A stretch of 64,000 nucleotides of DNA from Saccharina japonica (Eukaryota; Sar; Phaeophyceae; Laminariales; Laminariaceae), in contig MEHQ01002986.1 of the NCBI GenBank assembly GCA_008828725.1, forward strand, positions 124,001 to 188,000, given 5' to 3'. The position numbers and the translations under genes are program-made. Under the pieces are notes generated by a model. It had not been told where the DNA came from. It was given only the letters and a program-made list of their open reading frames with translations, and made no database searches. Shown one piece after another: positions 53,916 through 64,000 of this stretch. Numbering within the stretch: position 1 is the first letter of the stretch; each line of letters starts with the position of its first letter.

Positions 53916-56900
53916 GTTATGTGCTCTCAAACATCACATCCTTAACGTTGGCTAGAACACCCTCGCGCGGATGTGGGGAGCGTGCTACCGTCTGTTCTGC
54001 GACAGAAATCATGGCCCCGCCAGAAACATGCCACTTTTAAACAATGCCAAGGTAGAGGTGGCGCCTTATTCTATGGTCTCCTCGAGTGAGTGACTCAATA
54101 TATCACCCATACCTTGACTTTGAAATAGGTTGTATGCACACCCAGGTCAACATTTCTATGCCCTACATACGGCTAGTCATGAAAAAAACGTATTTGTAGA
54201 CATATCATACTAAATAACCGGTAATTTCGGTTGGGGTGCTCAAGAGGACTGAAAAAGGCTGAGAGAAAAAGTGCGACCCCTTGCGGGGGTTGCGTCTTCG
54301 TTTTGTTTCCATGTCAGATCATGACAGGGTCTTTGTTTTCTTTTTTTGTGTGGACCACAGCAAGAGGTTTGACCGTCATGTACCAGCAGTGCTCGGGGTA
54401 GAGACGACACCCTGCATAATTCTGCGTAGCTGCATTGGTCGCGTACGCGTTGTATAGACGGCGCATCCTACTTGCTCGGCCTTATTATCTATGGAGGTTT
54501 CAGATGGTTCCCGCGCTCTCCACAAAATAACTTTTCCGTTATATGCGAGGTTGAATTTCGTATTCGTAAGGATATGGTTCCAATGGTTTATCACTCACTA
54601 GGAAAAAGCGGAGCTATGTTCAGCAGGTGCGGCGTGGCAGTGTAATCCCGGATGCAGCATATTTTCAGCTGCAGGTAGATGCAGAGAGCGGAGTGTTGGT
54701 CTCCACGAGAACGTGAGGACCCTGCGATGCTGATATGTGTACCGCTCGGTGGAACTACGTACGTGTGGTATGATACATACTCTTCGTCTGTACGTACATC
54801 AGCAACAGTACCAGCACTCGTGCCGCAGCACTGAATATCTCAAACCCCGTAACAGCACTGACTGGGCAGCCGCCGTATTTACTTATATGTATATGTGGTT
54901 TGTGCAGTTTGTGAAAATGCGGGGCAGGCGGATCCAACATATATCATCACAGTGCATAACAATCCACCCACAGAGGCTTCCAGCATACCTGTACTGCGTG
55001 TATTACAAGGGTAAACTCTGATCAGTAGTGTACTGGGACTATCCAGGTAATTGGAAACTGCAAAAGGTGGGATTACACCACAGAAAAGACAACCAACATA
55101 CTGCGATTGCTGGCAAAACGAACAGTACGTAAACCCCGCCGCTAGGCAGTATCTCCAGTCCACGTACATGAAAAATAATATCGTCTTCAATTACGACGTA
55201 CTTGGAGTGCTCCCAGTACAGCAATACATCTGAACATTATCGAACCCTGACATATTGTCAACATTATGTATACCTCTAGTGTTAGCCCCCCCCCCGCCCT
55301 CTTTCTGGTTATACGACCACGGCCATGCATGAAAATGAAGTAAACCCCACCGTGTCCCCCCTCCCCACCTCTGCCGATAATAATTTCCTCCAACACGTGG
55401 TTGGAGTATAGCACGCAGCTAGCGGATCCTACTTCCGACGATGTTTGACATTGTTGTTTTGCCACAGCTGGGCTGTCTCTGTAAGCTTAGGCACAAGTTT
55501 GCGTCCTATCTCTATTATATGTTTCCTTCGAAACCGCTGACCTTCCTACCTACGCCACAGTGCACCTGTGCAATGCGTCCCTATTATTCTCCGTGCTTAG
55601 CTTTGAGCACTTTCATCCCTTGGCATTCGGTGGAGCCCCAATGGTTCGGTGCGACGTCAAGTATTCATCATAACGCTTCTTTCTTCGTGGGTATGACGGG
55701 GAACGGCTACCGGTAACAACCCAGGCAACCAGCAAAGTACCCCCGTACCCAGTACATATGTTTGTCCAATGCTTGACCGAATATCGTATATGAAGAATTA
55801 AAGGTAGCAGTCACTCTGAATTTCCCTATAGATAATGTGTTCATAACCCTCACAACTCTTGATATTGATTATAACTGCCGTTTTGCAGGTACGTTGCTGC
55901 GTAGGAATAATCCCACGCCGTGACCGTCGGCCGTTCAGGCAGCCGGTCAAGCCACTTGTCGCTTACATATCGCGGTTAAGCACGTACAGTGTCAAGAACA
56001 GGGTACTCATTTGTATATATGTAGTAAATAGGTTTCATTTAGACATCGGCTATATCGTATCTCCCAGCCGGTTGTGTTTTATCGTGCCCTCTACCGCGGG
56101 GCACACGGGAGACACGCGTGTACAGATACCTTAAATTTGGGCCACGGCCGATGTCCGTGGTGCGCGCTCTGTGCTTTCGAAGTCTCGAAAACTGGCAAAT
56201 AGCTTGTTTTCCTGTTTCCCTCTCGAAGCTCGTTGCTATCGTGCCGATCCCCTCAAAACGATGTGAGCTGCGTGTGGTGTACTCCAAGACGAATGATAGA
56301 CGTGCCAAAAGGTAAAAGGCGATCGTGACCGGCCTCCTAATTAGATTCGGACACAAACACACTGAAATTCGCTATGATATCTGGCCTGACGATCGCTATT
56401 CCCCTACTACTGACAATGCGCAGAAGTAACACTTCCTGCTTCTTCCGCGACTGCAACCTTCCCCTCCGCGCGCTCTGCAAGCTGCATGTACAAGCATGAC
56501 ACCACCGCCCCCTAAGCTCTACAGGTTCATACAGCTGCAATGACCACGTTTTTGTGATGCGCCAGCCCCGTTGTTACTATCAGTGATATGTTCCACATTT
56601 TGTGAACGTGTGACATATCTTCGTCACGGTTTGCGTTGTATGGTTGAAATCGTCCCCGCACGTAGATCAGCAGCGAGTCGATGTGCGTGTATGGTATGTG
56701 AAACATGACAGTGCGGCGTATATCCTGTACGCCCTTTGCTCCCCCGAATGGCAGTCAATTTGTTCGTCTACCCGGAGGTAGCTTTAGCTCATTTTGGGAA
56801 ACCCCTCGCACGACAAAGTCTGGGGTTCAAAACCCCGTGCCGAAGAGCAGATGCATTGCGCCGAAAATCTTGACCGCTGTCCCCTCAAATACAGAAGGGT

Positions 56901-57030
56901 GGCGCTCTACGGTCACTACCAGTCTTCGGCTGTGGTGGAGGTTTGTGTTTGTTTTATGGACGTCACCTGCAATGATAGGGTTACCATCTCAAAACCGACC
57001 GTTTCCCAACCACGGAGTTACCTGACTAGG
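53916..57030 (+). other. Unit sequence without a supported gene
   Basis: 54000-54720 has no pairing that I can see. 54730-55470 and 56370-56700 pair inverted with 44813-46400 and 43736-44200. 55850-56150 includes an acceptor-like CTGCCGTTTTGCAG. A tRNA-like string near 56775-56845 does not fold as a tRNA. Frames are short and not conserved. Confidence 0.4.
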
Positions 57031-57046
57031 GGGCTACCATTTTTCC

Positions 57047-57304
57047 GTGCATCTCATGCGTGTTGTTTGGTGTATGTATTCGGTTGTTGTCAGCCCATCA
57101 GTGATGGTTTTCATCGTGTGCATTCCCTGTTCCTCTGGCTCACGTAGAGACTTACCTCACAGTAGGTTATATTTATCAATATATGTCGAGACTAGGCACG
57201 GAATGTTTGCGTGGACGACTGCTTCACTCGTTCTGAAGGGTTTTGGGAGATTGGCTAAGATGACAGCGGACGCGACTTCACAGCGTGAAATGCAAACGCT
57301 CTAA
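57047..57304 (+). pseudogene. Conserved peptide block Z, copy in U2
   Basis: An 85-codon frame with MHLMRVVWCMYSVVVSPSV at the start and IYVETRHGMFAWTTASLVLK then LAKMTADATSQREMQTL before the stop. It is matched by 43120-43378 (minus), where the second half is conserved and the first half is in another frame. No known domain recognised. Confidence 0.4.
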
Positions 57305-57519
57305 TAAAAAACGTTGCTGCGGTTGGGTGTTATTATTGCTGCTCCCAACTATGGTTTCCTGCTGGTCCTTGTTATACGTTCACGCCCCGAAGTATGTAGC
57401 TACTTTGGAAACTTTACATTATTTGTTGTGTTGATTAAATATGTTCTTGTAGAAAAAAAGAATGTTACTTATACTCTTAGTTTCAGTCCGAAACGCAAGT
57501 TACCCATATCGTCCCTCCT

Positions 57520-57705
57520 CTATCGCAGCTGCCGTCCTGATGCGCAACCCTTATCGCAGCACCCGTTCTGATATGCCACGCCTATCGCAGCTGCTGTCCT
57601 GATGCCCAACGCCTATCGCAGCACCCATCCTGATGTGCCACCCCTATCGACGCATCTGTCCTGGTGTGTCACCCTTATCGCAGCACGCCTCCTGATGTAT
57701 AATTA
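57520..57705 (+). repeat. 31-bp minisatellite, six units
   Basis: The unit is CTATCGCAGC..C.GTCCTGATG.GCCACCC, with starts every 31 bp from 57520. Because 31 is not a multiple of 3 it cannot encode a repeated peptide. Confidence 0.85.
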
Positions 57706-58329
57706 CGATGTTTGGCACGTTAAGGGTACCTTAGGCCTGATACAACTGATTGGGTCTGTGGGGTTCCCTGGCGGCTGTCAGTCACCGGGCAATAGTACCG
57801 CTGACCAACGTATTCGCTTTCCGGCCGCCGACCGTCGGTAGCGGAAACACAGAGGAAAAGGGAGGAAAGGTCCTGGTTGGTCCCGGTCGTCGACGGCACA
57901 AAGTACGCTTATCCTCACCCTAGCTGGGTACAATGACAGCTTGAATACCTTATATCACCTTGAACAGCGCGGTACCCTCACAACTTTGGATTATACATGG
58001 CACAGCATGACGAATCAATCAGCGGCTGTGAGGTGGGTGGTACAAACACGAACACCCTTCGTATTAGTCATGGAACAAAAGCTCGCTAATTCGCCAAAAC
58101 AAGGGCCCAGCTCTAGACATGAAGCCTTAGCCGAGAGATCAATCATGATCGAAACACCACACCCACGAGCATGCGATCCGCACAACATCTCCACTACGCC
58201 AACGCCGTAAGATGCCCACTTGAAGTCGGCCCATTTTGGTAGTCTAGTATGTGTCGTCAAATGACCTCCCGATTCCACTGATGACACTGTCTGACATTTA
58301 AGTATATCTAAATGGTACCGATTGTCACA

Positions 58330-59459
58330 GTATACATCTAAGTGCACGTCGCCATTTACTGCGCAATGCGCAGCCAACGAATTCATCGACAGTTTGTGCA
58401 ATTTTACTCACCTTGTCGATTTTGGGTTAACACCTGGAATTACGGTTTCTGTATATTTTTAGTTGCTTTACACCTTTCACAACGGTCAACACTGGTTTCA
58501 CTGCGAATCTGTACGTACGTGGCTAGAGTGCAGCACGTGGTGCTCTTTCGATACATGTCACGACGGCATACAAGTCGTCGCCTTCCCCACTGCGATAAAC
58601 ATGCGGCAACATTGCCAGCGATATTTAAATGTGCTACACATTCCAAGTATTTAACTATGTGTGTCCGAAGTGTTAAGTAAGCTGGGAGTTTTCAACCATC
58701 GTGTATATCTGTAACATGTTTTCCTCGCGAACATATGTAGGCTTCACTATCGTCGGGGGATGTTTGACTAGTTTCTGCTCAAGTGCCGAAATTAGCTACA
58801 GCGTCGTTGCGTTCACCCACTGCCTCCGATTGCATCTTACGAAGATAGTTTTATTGAAGCTGGCCAGCATAATCATCAATTTAGCGAGGCCTTGTAAGAC
58901 TCCGATCCCAGGAATAGGTATCGCTACAAAGGTGCAACAGGGAAACTATTGTTTTGTTCGACATGGTGTGCTGTTATCTCTCGCGTTGCGGCCAATGACA
59001 GCAGTATGGAGATACGTTTACACGGCGCTGTTTCTCCGTCCATCAGAAAGGGCGAAATCGTGCAACATTCACGTAGAAATATCTGATCGCATGCGCATGG
59101 GATGGTTCCCAAGCAGTCCCCTCGACCACTACTTGATGACACTTACGTATGTGTACGGTGTTATACTCAGAAACAGTTCCCGCCCGTATAGGATGTTACA
59201 GAACTGGCGTTGAGCAAAACCAAGTCGATCGAAAGTTGCTGAAACTATAGTCGTGCCTCAGAAACGTATACGGTCGGCGTCCTTGGCCGTTTGGCGTTCG
59301 TCACTACTACATGTGTGCTAACAACGTTTTCAGACTCGACCAGGCAATGGTTCCTGATTGCGATACCCTGAAAACTTGTCCGTGAATATTGTGTGTTGTA
59401 CGAACGGCAGGTGTGTCCGGCTCCACACAGAGTATCCTTGCTCTGCCCATCTCCTTGTC
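58330..59459 (+). other. Conserved non-coding 5' region of EsV-1-7 gene 3
   Basis: CTGCGCAATGCGCAGCCAAC near 58361, ATCGTCGGGGGATGTTTGAC near 58750, CGGTGTTATACTCAGAAACA near 59157, and ACGAACGGCAGGTGTGTCCG near 59400 match U1 and U3 in order. The 170-codon frame 58701-59213 spans it but has stops in both paralogues, so I do not call it. Confidence 0.45.
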
Positions 59460-59510
59460 TGAGCCCATCAGCGCTTTTCATCACCACCGCTGCCGCAATC
59501 TACAGCGATA
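59460..59510 (+). promoter_or_regulatory. Conserved 5' leader of EsV-1-7 gene 3 with in-frame stop
   Basis: TGA at 59460-59462, then CAGCGCTTTTCATCACCACC, then GCTGCCGCAATCTACAGCGATA before the ATG. The stop distance of 51 nt is identical to genes 1 and 2. Confidence 0.55.
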
Positions 59511-60302
59511 ATGGGTATTTGCTCACATCACGATTGCACGAGGCGATCGAGCTTCAACATCAAAGGACTTTCGCCGGCGGTTTACTGCAAGCAACATGCT
59601 GACGACGCCATGATAGATGTTCGCAGCAGACGTTGCTCACATGCCTCCTGCACCAAACAGCCGGCGTTCAATACTGCAGGTAGTAAGAGGGCGGCGTACT
59701 GCAAGATACATGCTGGAGAAGGCATGGTGAACGTTTGCAGCAGACGTTGCTCATATGCGTCCTGCACGAAGATTCCGAGGTTCAATACTGAAGGCAGTAA
59801 GAGGGCGGCGTACTGCAAGCAACATGCTGGAGACGGCATGGTAGACGTTTGCAACAGACGTTGCTCACATGACTCCTGCACCAAACACCCGGCGTTCAAT
59901 TTTGATGGCATGAAGTCCGCGATGTGCTGCAAGCAACATGCTGCGGACGGTATGGTTATTGTCTACAAAACCAACCATTGTTCACATATCGGCTGCACGA
60001 GGCGGCGAGTTTGGGGTGTGCCGGCTGACTGTGCACCCACTGTATGCTTTCGCCATAAAGACGATATCGCGGACGGTCCGGTTTTTAACTTCAAATCAAA
60101 GTGTAAGTTTGAGGGTTGCAGCAAGGAATCTCGGTGGGGACTCACAGGGGAGCAGCCCACTCACTGTCCGGACCACGGACGGCTCATAGACGGGCTGGTC
60201 TGCACCATCTTTACGGGTCGTGGGAAGTTGTTTTTGCCTAGTCCATCGTACCACGCTGCAAGGAGCACGCCATATACTGTTAAAACTGAGTGTTCGTTTT
60301 GA
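59511..60302 (+). CDS. EsV-1-7 repeat protein, 263 aa (4 canonical + 2 divergent modules)
   Basis: Starts MGICSHHDC. Canonical C-X4-C-X16-C-X2-H modules have first cysteines at 4, 42, 80 and 118. The divergent modules are at Cys157 (WGVPADCAPTVC) and Cys198 (X15 spacing, THCPDHG). The tail ends KTECSF. It is the shortest of the three genes. The N-terminal module (SFNIKG) and both C-terminal modules correspond one-to-one to the paralogues, so the length difference comes from the middle canonical repeats. In module 4 the residue before the third cysteine is also cysteine (MCCKQH), an unusual variant. A zinc-binding EsV-1-7 family protein is the likely class; partners and role are unknown. Confidence 0.9.
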   Translation: MGICSHHDCTRRSSFNIKGLSPAVYCKQHADDAMIDVRSRRCSHASCTKQPAFNTAGSKRAAYCKIHAGEGMVNVCSRRCSYASCTKIPRFNTEGSKRAAYCKQHAGDGMVDVCNRRCSHDSCTKHPAFNFDGMKSAMCCKQHAADGMVIVYKTNHCSHIGCTRRRVWGVPADCAPTVCFRHKDDIADGPVFNFKSKCKFEGCSKESRWGLTGEQPTHCPDHGRLIDGLVCTIFTGRGKLFLPSPSYHAARSTPYTVKTECSF

Positions 60303-61905
60303 GGTAGTTCCACATCAATCATTTTCGTTTCGGATTTATGAATTCGGCCCTCTTTGCAGGTATTCGATTGCGACAGGTTGCTAAGCTCCCCCATGCTCGG
60401 CGGTACAGGCTTAGTGCAGATACCCTTCCTTTCGAGTTTGTTGCGCGACAGGTGTCCACGATTTACGTGTCTCCCTGCCTAAAGACGTAACATGCCATGT
60501 TGAGTAAGAACCGAAGAGAGTGGTGACTTGGCCCCAGCCTGGGATGAACCAGGTTTCCCCACAGACAACCAGGCCTGTAGTATCAGGGTCCCTAGACAAA
60601 TACGAGAAGGACGCTGCAAAAACAAAGTTCAGCGGTGTCTTGTTATATCCCGAAGGTTATAGCCAATGTAACGGCTTTAGGCGAGATGTGGTGATAGGAT
60701 CCCAGAAGCAACTATCTACCATGGTTTCGGCAAGCCGCAGGTGAGCTAACTGTCACATTACGCCACAAGGGTGGCTTTCAACGGGGTGGCAGGGTAGAAG
60801 TTCGGGATAGTGGTGGTAGGTGGATACTCTAACGGGTTTGCAACGGAGATGGAGGGGGTGATGGTTCGGCCCCGGCATAGCAGAGAACCCCGCCCGAGCT
60901 GGATTACGGCAGATTTCATATGTTTAAACAATTTCGATCCCGCGACGGCAGGGGGGTGTTTTTATGTTTTGTTATCGTTTCGAGCAGTATTTTGAAGCGC
61001 TTGCGTATTCTTCTTCAGCAACATGTACGCTTCTATATTCATCAGAACCGCACACAATACGATAGAGGTAGAACCATTTGGCTTTGATTATTTCGGAATG
61101 ATCGCGCTATATAACTCAAAATCATCGGAGTTTCATTGTTGAATTGCAATGTCGTTTATTGCATACTTCGGCCATCGTATCGTTCATCGGGTAGCATCTT
61201 TGTTCCCCATAAAAATCAGTTTGGGGGTGGGGCAAAGAGCTCCTCAAGTGACCACTCCCAGAAAAAACACATGGTTCACCTCTACCGTAGCATGCGTGGA
61301 ACACTGGTAGAGCCTTTCTCCTTGTTCCGAATTAATCACGCTGAAGGGAGGCCTGCGGGCGTTAGGGGCTCTCCGTGCGGATGGTGGTTGTTTCCTGGCG
61401 CTTTAGTGTGGTCAATGCAACGTCACGACATTGTAAGGGTGCTATTATACCATGTTCGTTTAGTAACCGAGTACCCGATCAAGTTTGCCTGCACGGGCAC
61501 TACCTGTCACAAGGTCCGGGTACAACGCAAAACCCGCCCTTTTTTCGGACCGGATATCCGATAAGCAACGTGTTCCCGTTGTTACAATTGCCTGACAATG
61601 TCTCCGGAAACTCTTGAGACTCGCAACCCACCCAGCGCAGCCTGGCGTCGGGCTTCCAGTGCGTGCTACATCTTAGAACGGGAAATAGTACATACAAACA
61701 ATGAAGGGTACCCGGGTACCCGGTTGCCAGCATGTCTGCGTTGTCAGTACGCCTGTAAATGTTTCTAGACGTTCTTTAAGGGCGGAAAAGATGCAGCGCA
61801 ACACCATCGTTAGTTTTCCACCAATCACTATGCTCGTATGTACTTGTACTTTGTTCAGTAGTTAATATTGCATTTTAGACGTGGACGATCTCCGTTTTGT
61901 TATTA
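60303..61905 (+). repeat. Conserved 3' region of unit U2
   Basis: Collinear with 12256-13800 and 28181-29770: TTCGATTGCGACAGG near 60362, CCAGGCCTGTAGT near 60569, GAGCTAACTGTCACATTACG near 60742, and GAACACTGGTAGAGCCTTTC near 61299. The match ends near 61905. Confidence 0.65.
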
Positions 61906-63210
61906 CCAGCGAGGCATCCATACATCCCTGTAGATATCGAGGTAGCTCTCCGGACGCCGCGTGAAGCACGCGTTGTGGGTCTGCAATGTGGATGGTCCCG
62001 GTACAAAAAAGCCTGCACAAAACGAACTACAAATTACACGAGCGTGGGGGTAGGGGATGGACGATGGGACATCCTCTCCCATGAGCGAGTCCCCAATCTA
62101 TAGGGTCATAACCATTGCCTGGGGTGTATTTTGCAAGCACAATCAAAATCCTCCTTGCTTTACAATCGATACTCTGCGACACCACACATCCGAGGTACGC
62201 ATACCGAACAGGTGTACAGTCCCATCAACTAATATCCTCCCTGCATGGTGAACAGTATGGCAATAATACATCACAATATCATAGCATGGTCACACCTCAT
62301 AGCTGCCCCCAAAACCTCAAATTATCATCCCGAATCAATATCACACATTCTAAATTCATGTACCGAATGTGGACCACAATGTACCAAAACCTCAAGCAAA
62401 TTCAAAGCACCGAATACTAGAAATTCAAGCAAATTAATTAAAATTAAAATACCAAAATCTAAACCATACTGGCTCAAACTTCAACAACCTTCCAAGACAC
62501 TCAGCTGCCGCAACTAGGGACATCAGTCCGCGATAATCACACGGCCATCAGCTCAGTGTCAATAGGTCGACACAAGTTTATCACAGTAGTACTAACTTCA
62601 AAACCAATGCACGTGCAGAATTCTTAATACCTGAAAAACCCTCAATACACGTCTCAATACCGTACAATGTATTCTCAGAACTACCAGACCAGCCGATATC
62701 ATCATTGAATATAATATCCCTGACAATTAACAATACAGCTGCCCATCACGGTTCTGCCAAAAATAGTATATCCGCGCAGTAGTATCCACTATTTTCACCA
62801 GTAAACATGCAGAAGTTTCAATACCCGAAAACCATCAATTTGATGCCACAACTCAGCCTTAACCCCACAAACCCGATCAGAAACACAATCAAAAGGGCAA
62901 CTGCCAAAATCAGGTATACCTGATCCATTTGAGCCAAAATCAGGTATGTACTAAAACCAAGTAAAACACGCACGCCACGAACGGCGTTTTTCAGGACTTT
63001 TTGGCTGTGACAAATAATCATACTTTTGGATTTGCGCTTGAACAGCAGAATGATAGCGAATGTGTGTGTCCTCCAAATTCTTGATATATGTTGTATATTA
63101 TTTTCAGTATACGGGTATTAGTATCTGTCGTATGCTTTAAGTGGTTTCGTGATCACACACACTCCTACGACGTGTATTTCCGTATTTTTGTACCAGGTAT
63201 GTATGTATGC
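61906..63210. other. AT-rich stretch without a supported gene
   Basis: Contains a segment at 62860-62975 (GCCAAAATCAGGTATACCTG, then ACTAAAACCAAGTA) that recurs inverted at 63895-63975 (TACTTGGTTTTAGT ... CTGATTTTGGCT). This may be another miniature element. Frames are short. Confidence 0.45.
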
Positions 63211-63523
63211 CTATCCCATTTATTATCTTCGCCCTTCTTTTTCTCTCTCCTTCTTAGTCGTAACTCAGATCCGGGGTCACTAAGTAGGCTCTTGTCCCCC
63301 CCACACTACGGTACTTGCCTTGCATTTTTATCGCGAGAAGATTTCAGCACTTTCTTCCCTCGTCGACTTGCGTCGGATTCCGCCTACCCACGCGACGAAG
63401 GCGCTCTCAGCAATTGGTTCCTTTTTATTTTTTCAAATAAAGTAAAAATCTCACCACGGTGGGATTTGAACTTGGGTACCAATGCCAGTAGTCTTTGAAG
63501 CTAACTACTAGTCTACCGGGGCA
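63211..63523 (-). mobile_element. tRNA-derived SINE, copy 5
   Basis: Minus strand: head TGCCCCGGTAGACTAGTAGT..TAGC, B-box-like AAGTTCAAATCCCACC, body CGTCGACGAGGGAAGAAAGT-type segments, GTGACCCCGGATCTGAGTTA, and end GAAGATAATAAATGGGAT without a long A tail. The head (about 72 nt) is the closest of the copies to an intact tRNA outline, but its acceptor ends do not pair as in a functional tRNA. Confidence 0.75.
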
Positions 63524-64000
63524 TGTATATAGTCGTAGCCACATTGATCGCATTCGAACAAAACATCGAGTTCATTTGAGACTGGACTGCTCGCTTTCCG
63601 TACCGTGTCAGCAAACAGCAGTACGTAATACCTGGTATCTTACAACAGGTCCATTGTGATGTATGCGCGCGTATGAGATGTTCTGTACTCGTTGTGGCGG
63701 GTCGTACGTACGTAGTGTGGTGATTTCTTCGTGTCTGGCGTATAGGAGACAGTGTACGTATGGCCTTTGATTGGCTCAAAACTCGCCAAACTCAGTTGAA
63801 AGCTAAACAAACTAGACAAATACAGGTGTACCTGCCCATTTCATGCCAAAATCAGGTACGATGTGAGGCTGGCCAATGAGAGGTGTCCTAGCGTGTGATT
63901 TGTACTTGGTTTTAGTGTAGTACCTGTTTTTGGCACCAAAGTGACCAGGTGTCCCTGATTTTGGCTAAAGCCCCAATTAAAATCCTCCATTCTCGAATCC
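63524..64000. other. Right edge, no supported gene
   Basis: Holds ATACCTGGTAT near 63629 and the inverted partner of 62860-62975 at 63895-63975, continuing to the window end. Confidence 0.4.

Larger units (their letters stand above)
53150..61905 (+). repeat. Unit U2: segmental duplication carrying EsV-1-7 gene 3
   Basis: Order: head with X (53189-53380), Y (53747-53915), non-coding blocks shared with U3 (54730-56640), Z (57047-57304), 5' conserved region (58350-59459), gene (59511-60302) and 3' region to 61905. It lies head to head with the inverted block 48880-53450; both share the head. Confidence 0.65.

Noticed and set aside
56775..56845. tRNA-like string with TAGCTCATTTTGGG and GGGGTTCAAAACCCC
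   Set aside because: The T-arm would fold, but the D-arm lacks its pairing half and the acceptor halves do not match. At most a decayed tRNA.
58701..59213. 170-codon frame upstream of EsV-1-7 gene 3
   Set aside because: The homologous regions of U1 and U3 have multiple stops, and conservation is at nucleotide level only.
63450..63523. Possible functional tRNA gene
   Set aside because: A- and B-box-like strings are present, but acceptor ends do not pair, and the same head is attached to the SINE body in all copies.
1..64000. Integrated phaeovirus (because EsV-1-7 is named after a viral ORF)
   Set aside because: No other virus-type gene (capsid, polymerase, integrase, helicase) is visible. 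EsV-1-7 genes are common as host genes in brown algae.

Overview
The window is eukaryotic, very probably from a brown alga (Phaeophyceae). The main evidence is three complete genes and one truncated gene for tandem Cys/His repeat proteins. Their repeats fit the EsV-1-7 motif (C-X4-C-X16-C-X2-H-X12), a family known from Ectocarpus and other stramenopiles and from the phaeovirus EsV-1. Spliceosomal-type GT/AG sites, CAG/CTG microsatellites, tRNA-derived SINEs, MITEs and TTAGGG-type hexamers agree with this. I see no rRNA, no convincing functional tRNA, no CRISPR and no prokaryote-style operon. Apart from the EsV-1-7 genes, most of the window is repetitive or non-coding.

Layout. (1) 1-7.8 kb is a repeat-laden block on the + strand whose paralogue lies inverted at 48.9-53.45 kb. 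The two copies differ by identifiable insertions: two SINEs, a MITE inside one SINE and an unexplained 1.2-kb insert in the left copy; two CACCTG-ended elements in the right copy. (2) 8.06-13.8 kb is unit U1, carrying EsV-1-7 gene 1 (11116-12255). (3) 13.9-19.6 kb holds two older nested duplications, one inverted and one direct. (4) 19.8-25.6 kb holds tandem repeats, including a six-copy 371-bp satellite. (5) 26-27.6 kb is a mosaic junction zone ending in a run of 28 G. (6) 27661-41328 is a 13.7-kb near-perfect palindrome with arms of about 6.7 kb. Its short spacer contains degenerate CCCTAA (telomere-type) hexamers. The right arm runs into a complete EsV-1-7 gene (40809-41717, minus); the left arm breaks inside the same gene, leaving a 5'-truncated copy. 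(7) 39.2-47.2 kb is unit U3 (minus). (8) 53.15-61.9 kb is unit U2 with EsV-1-7 gene 3 (59511-60302). (9) 61.9-64 kb is AT-rich with a further SINE.

How it fits together. U1, U2 and U3 are diverged copies of one multi-kb segment. Each has the EsV-1-7 gene near its 3' end, preceded in the same orientation by short conserved peptide-coding blocks (called X, Y and Z here) that I cannot assign to a family and that look decayed. The three EsV-1-7 genes differ mainly in the number of canonical repeats (7, 5 and 4) and share an identical layout of two divergent C-terminal modules plus a tail. All three have an in-frame stop exactly 51 nt upstream of the ATG. The region therefore appears to be a family-expansion site built by segmental duplication, inversion and transposon insertion. 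All boundaries of diverged repeats are read by eye and approximate. Identity values, expression and the reality of the palindrome (as opposed to an assembly fold-back) need computation or read data.
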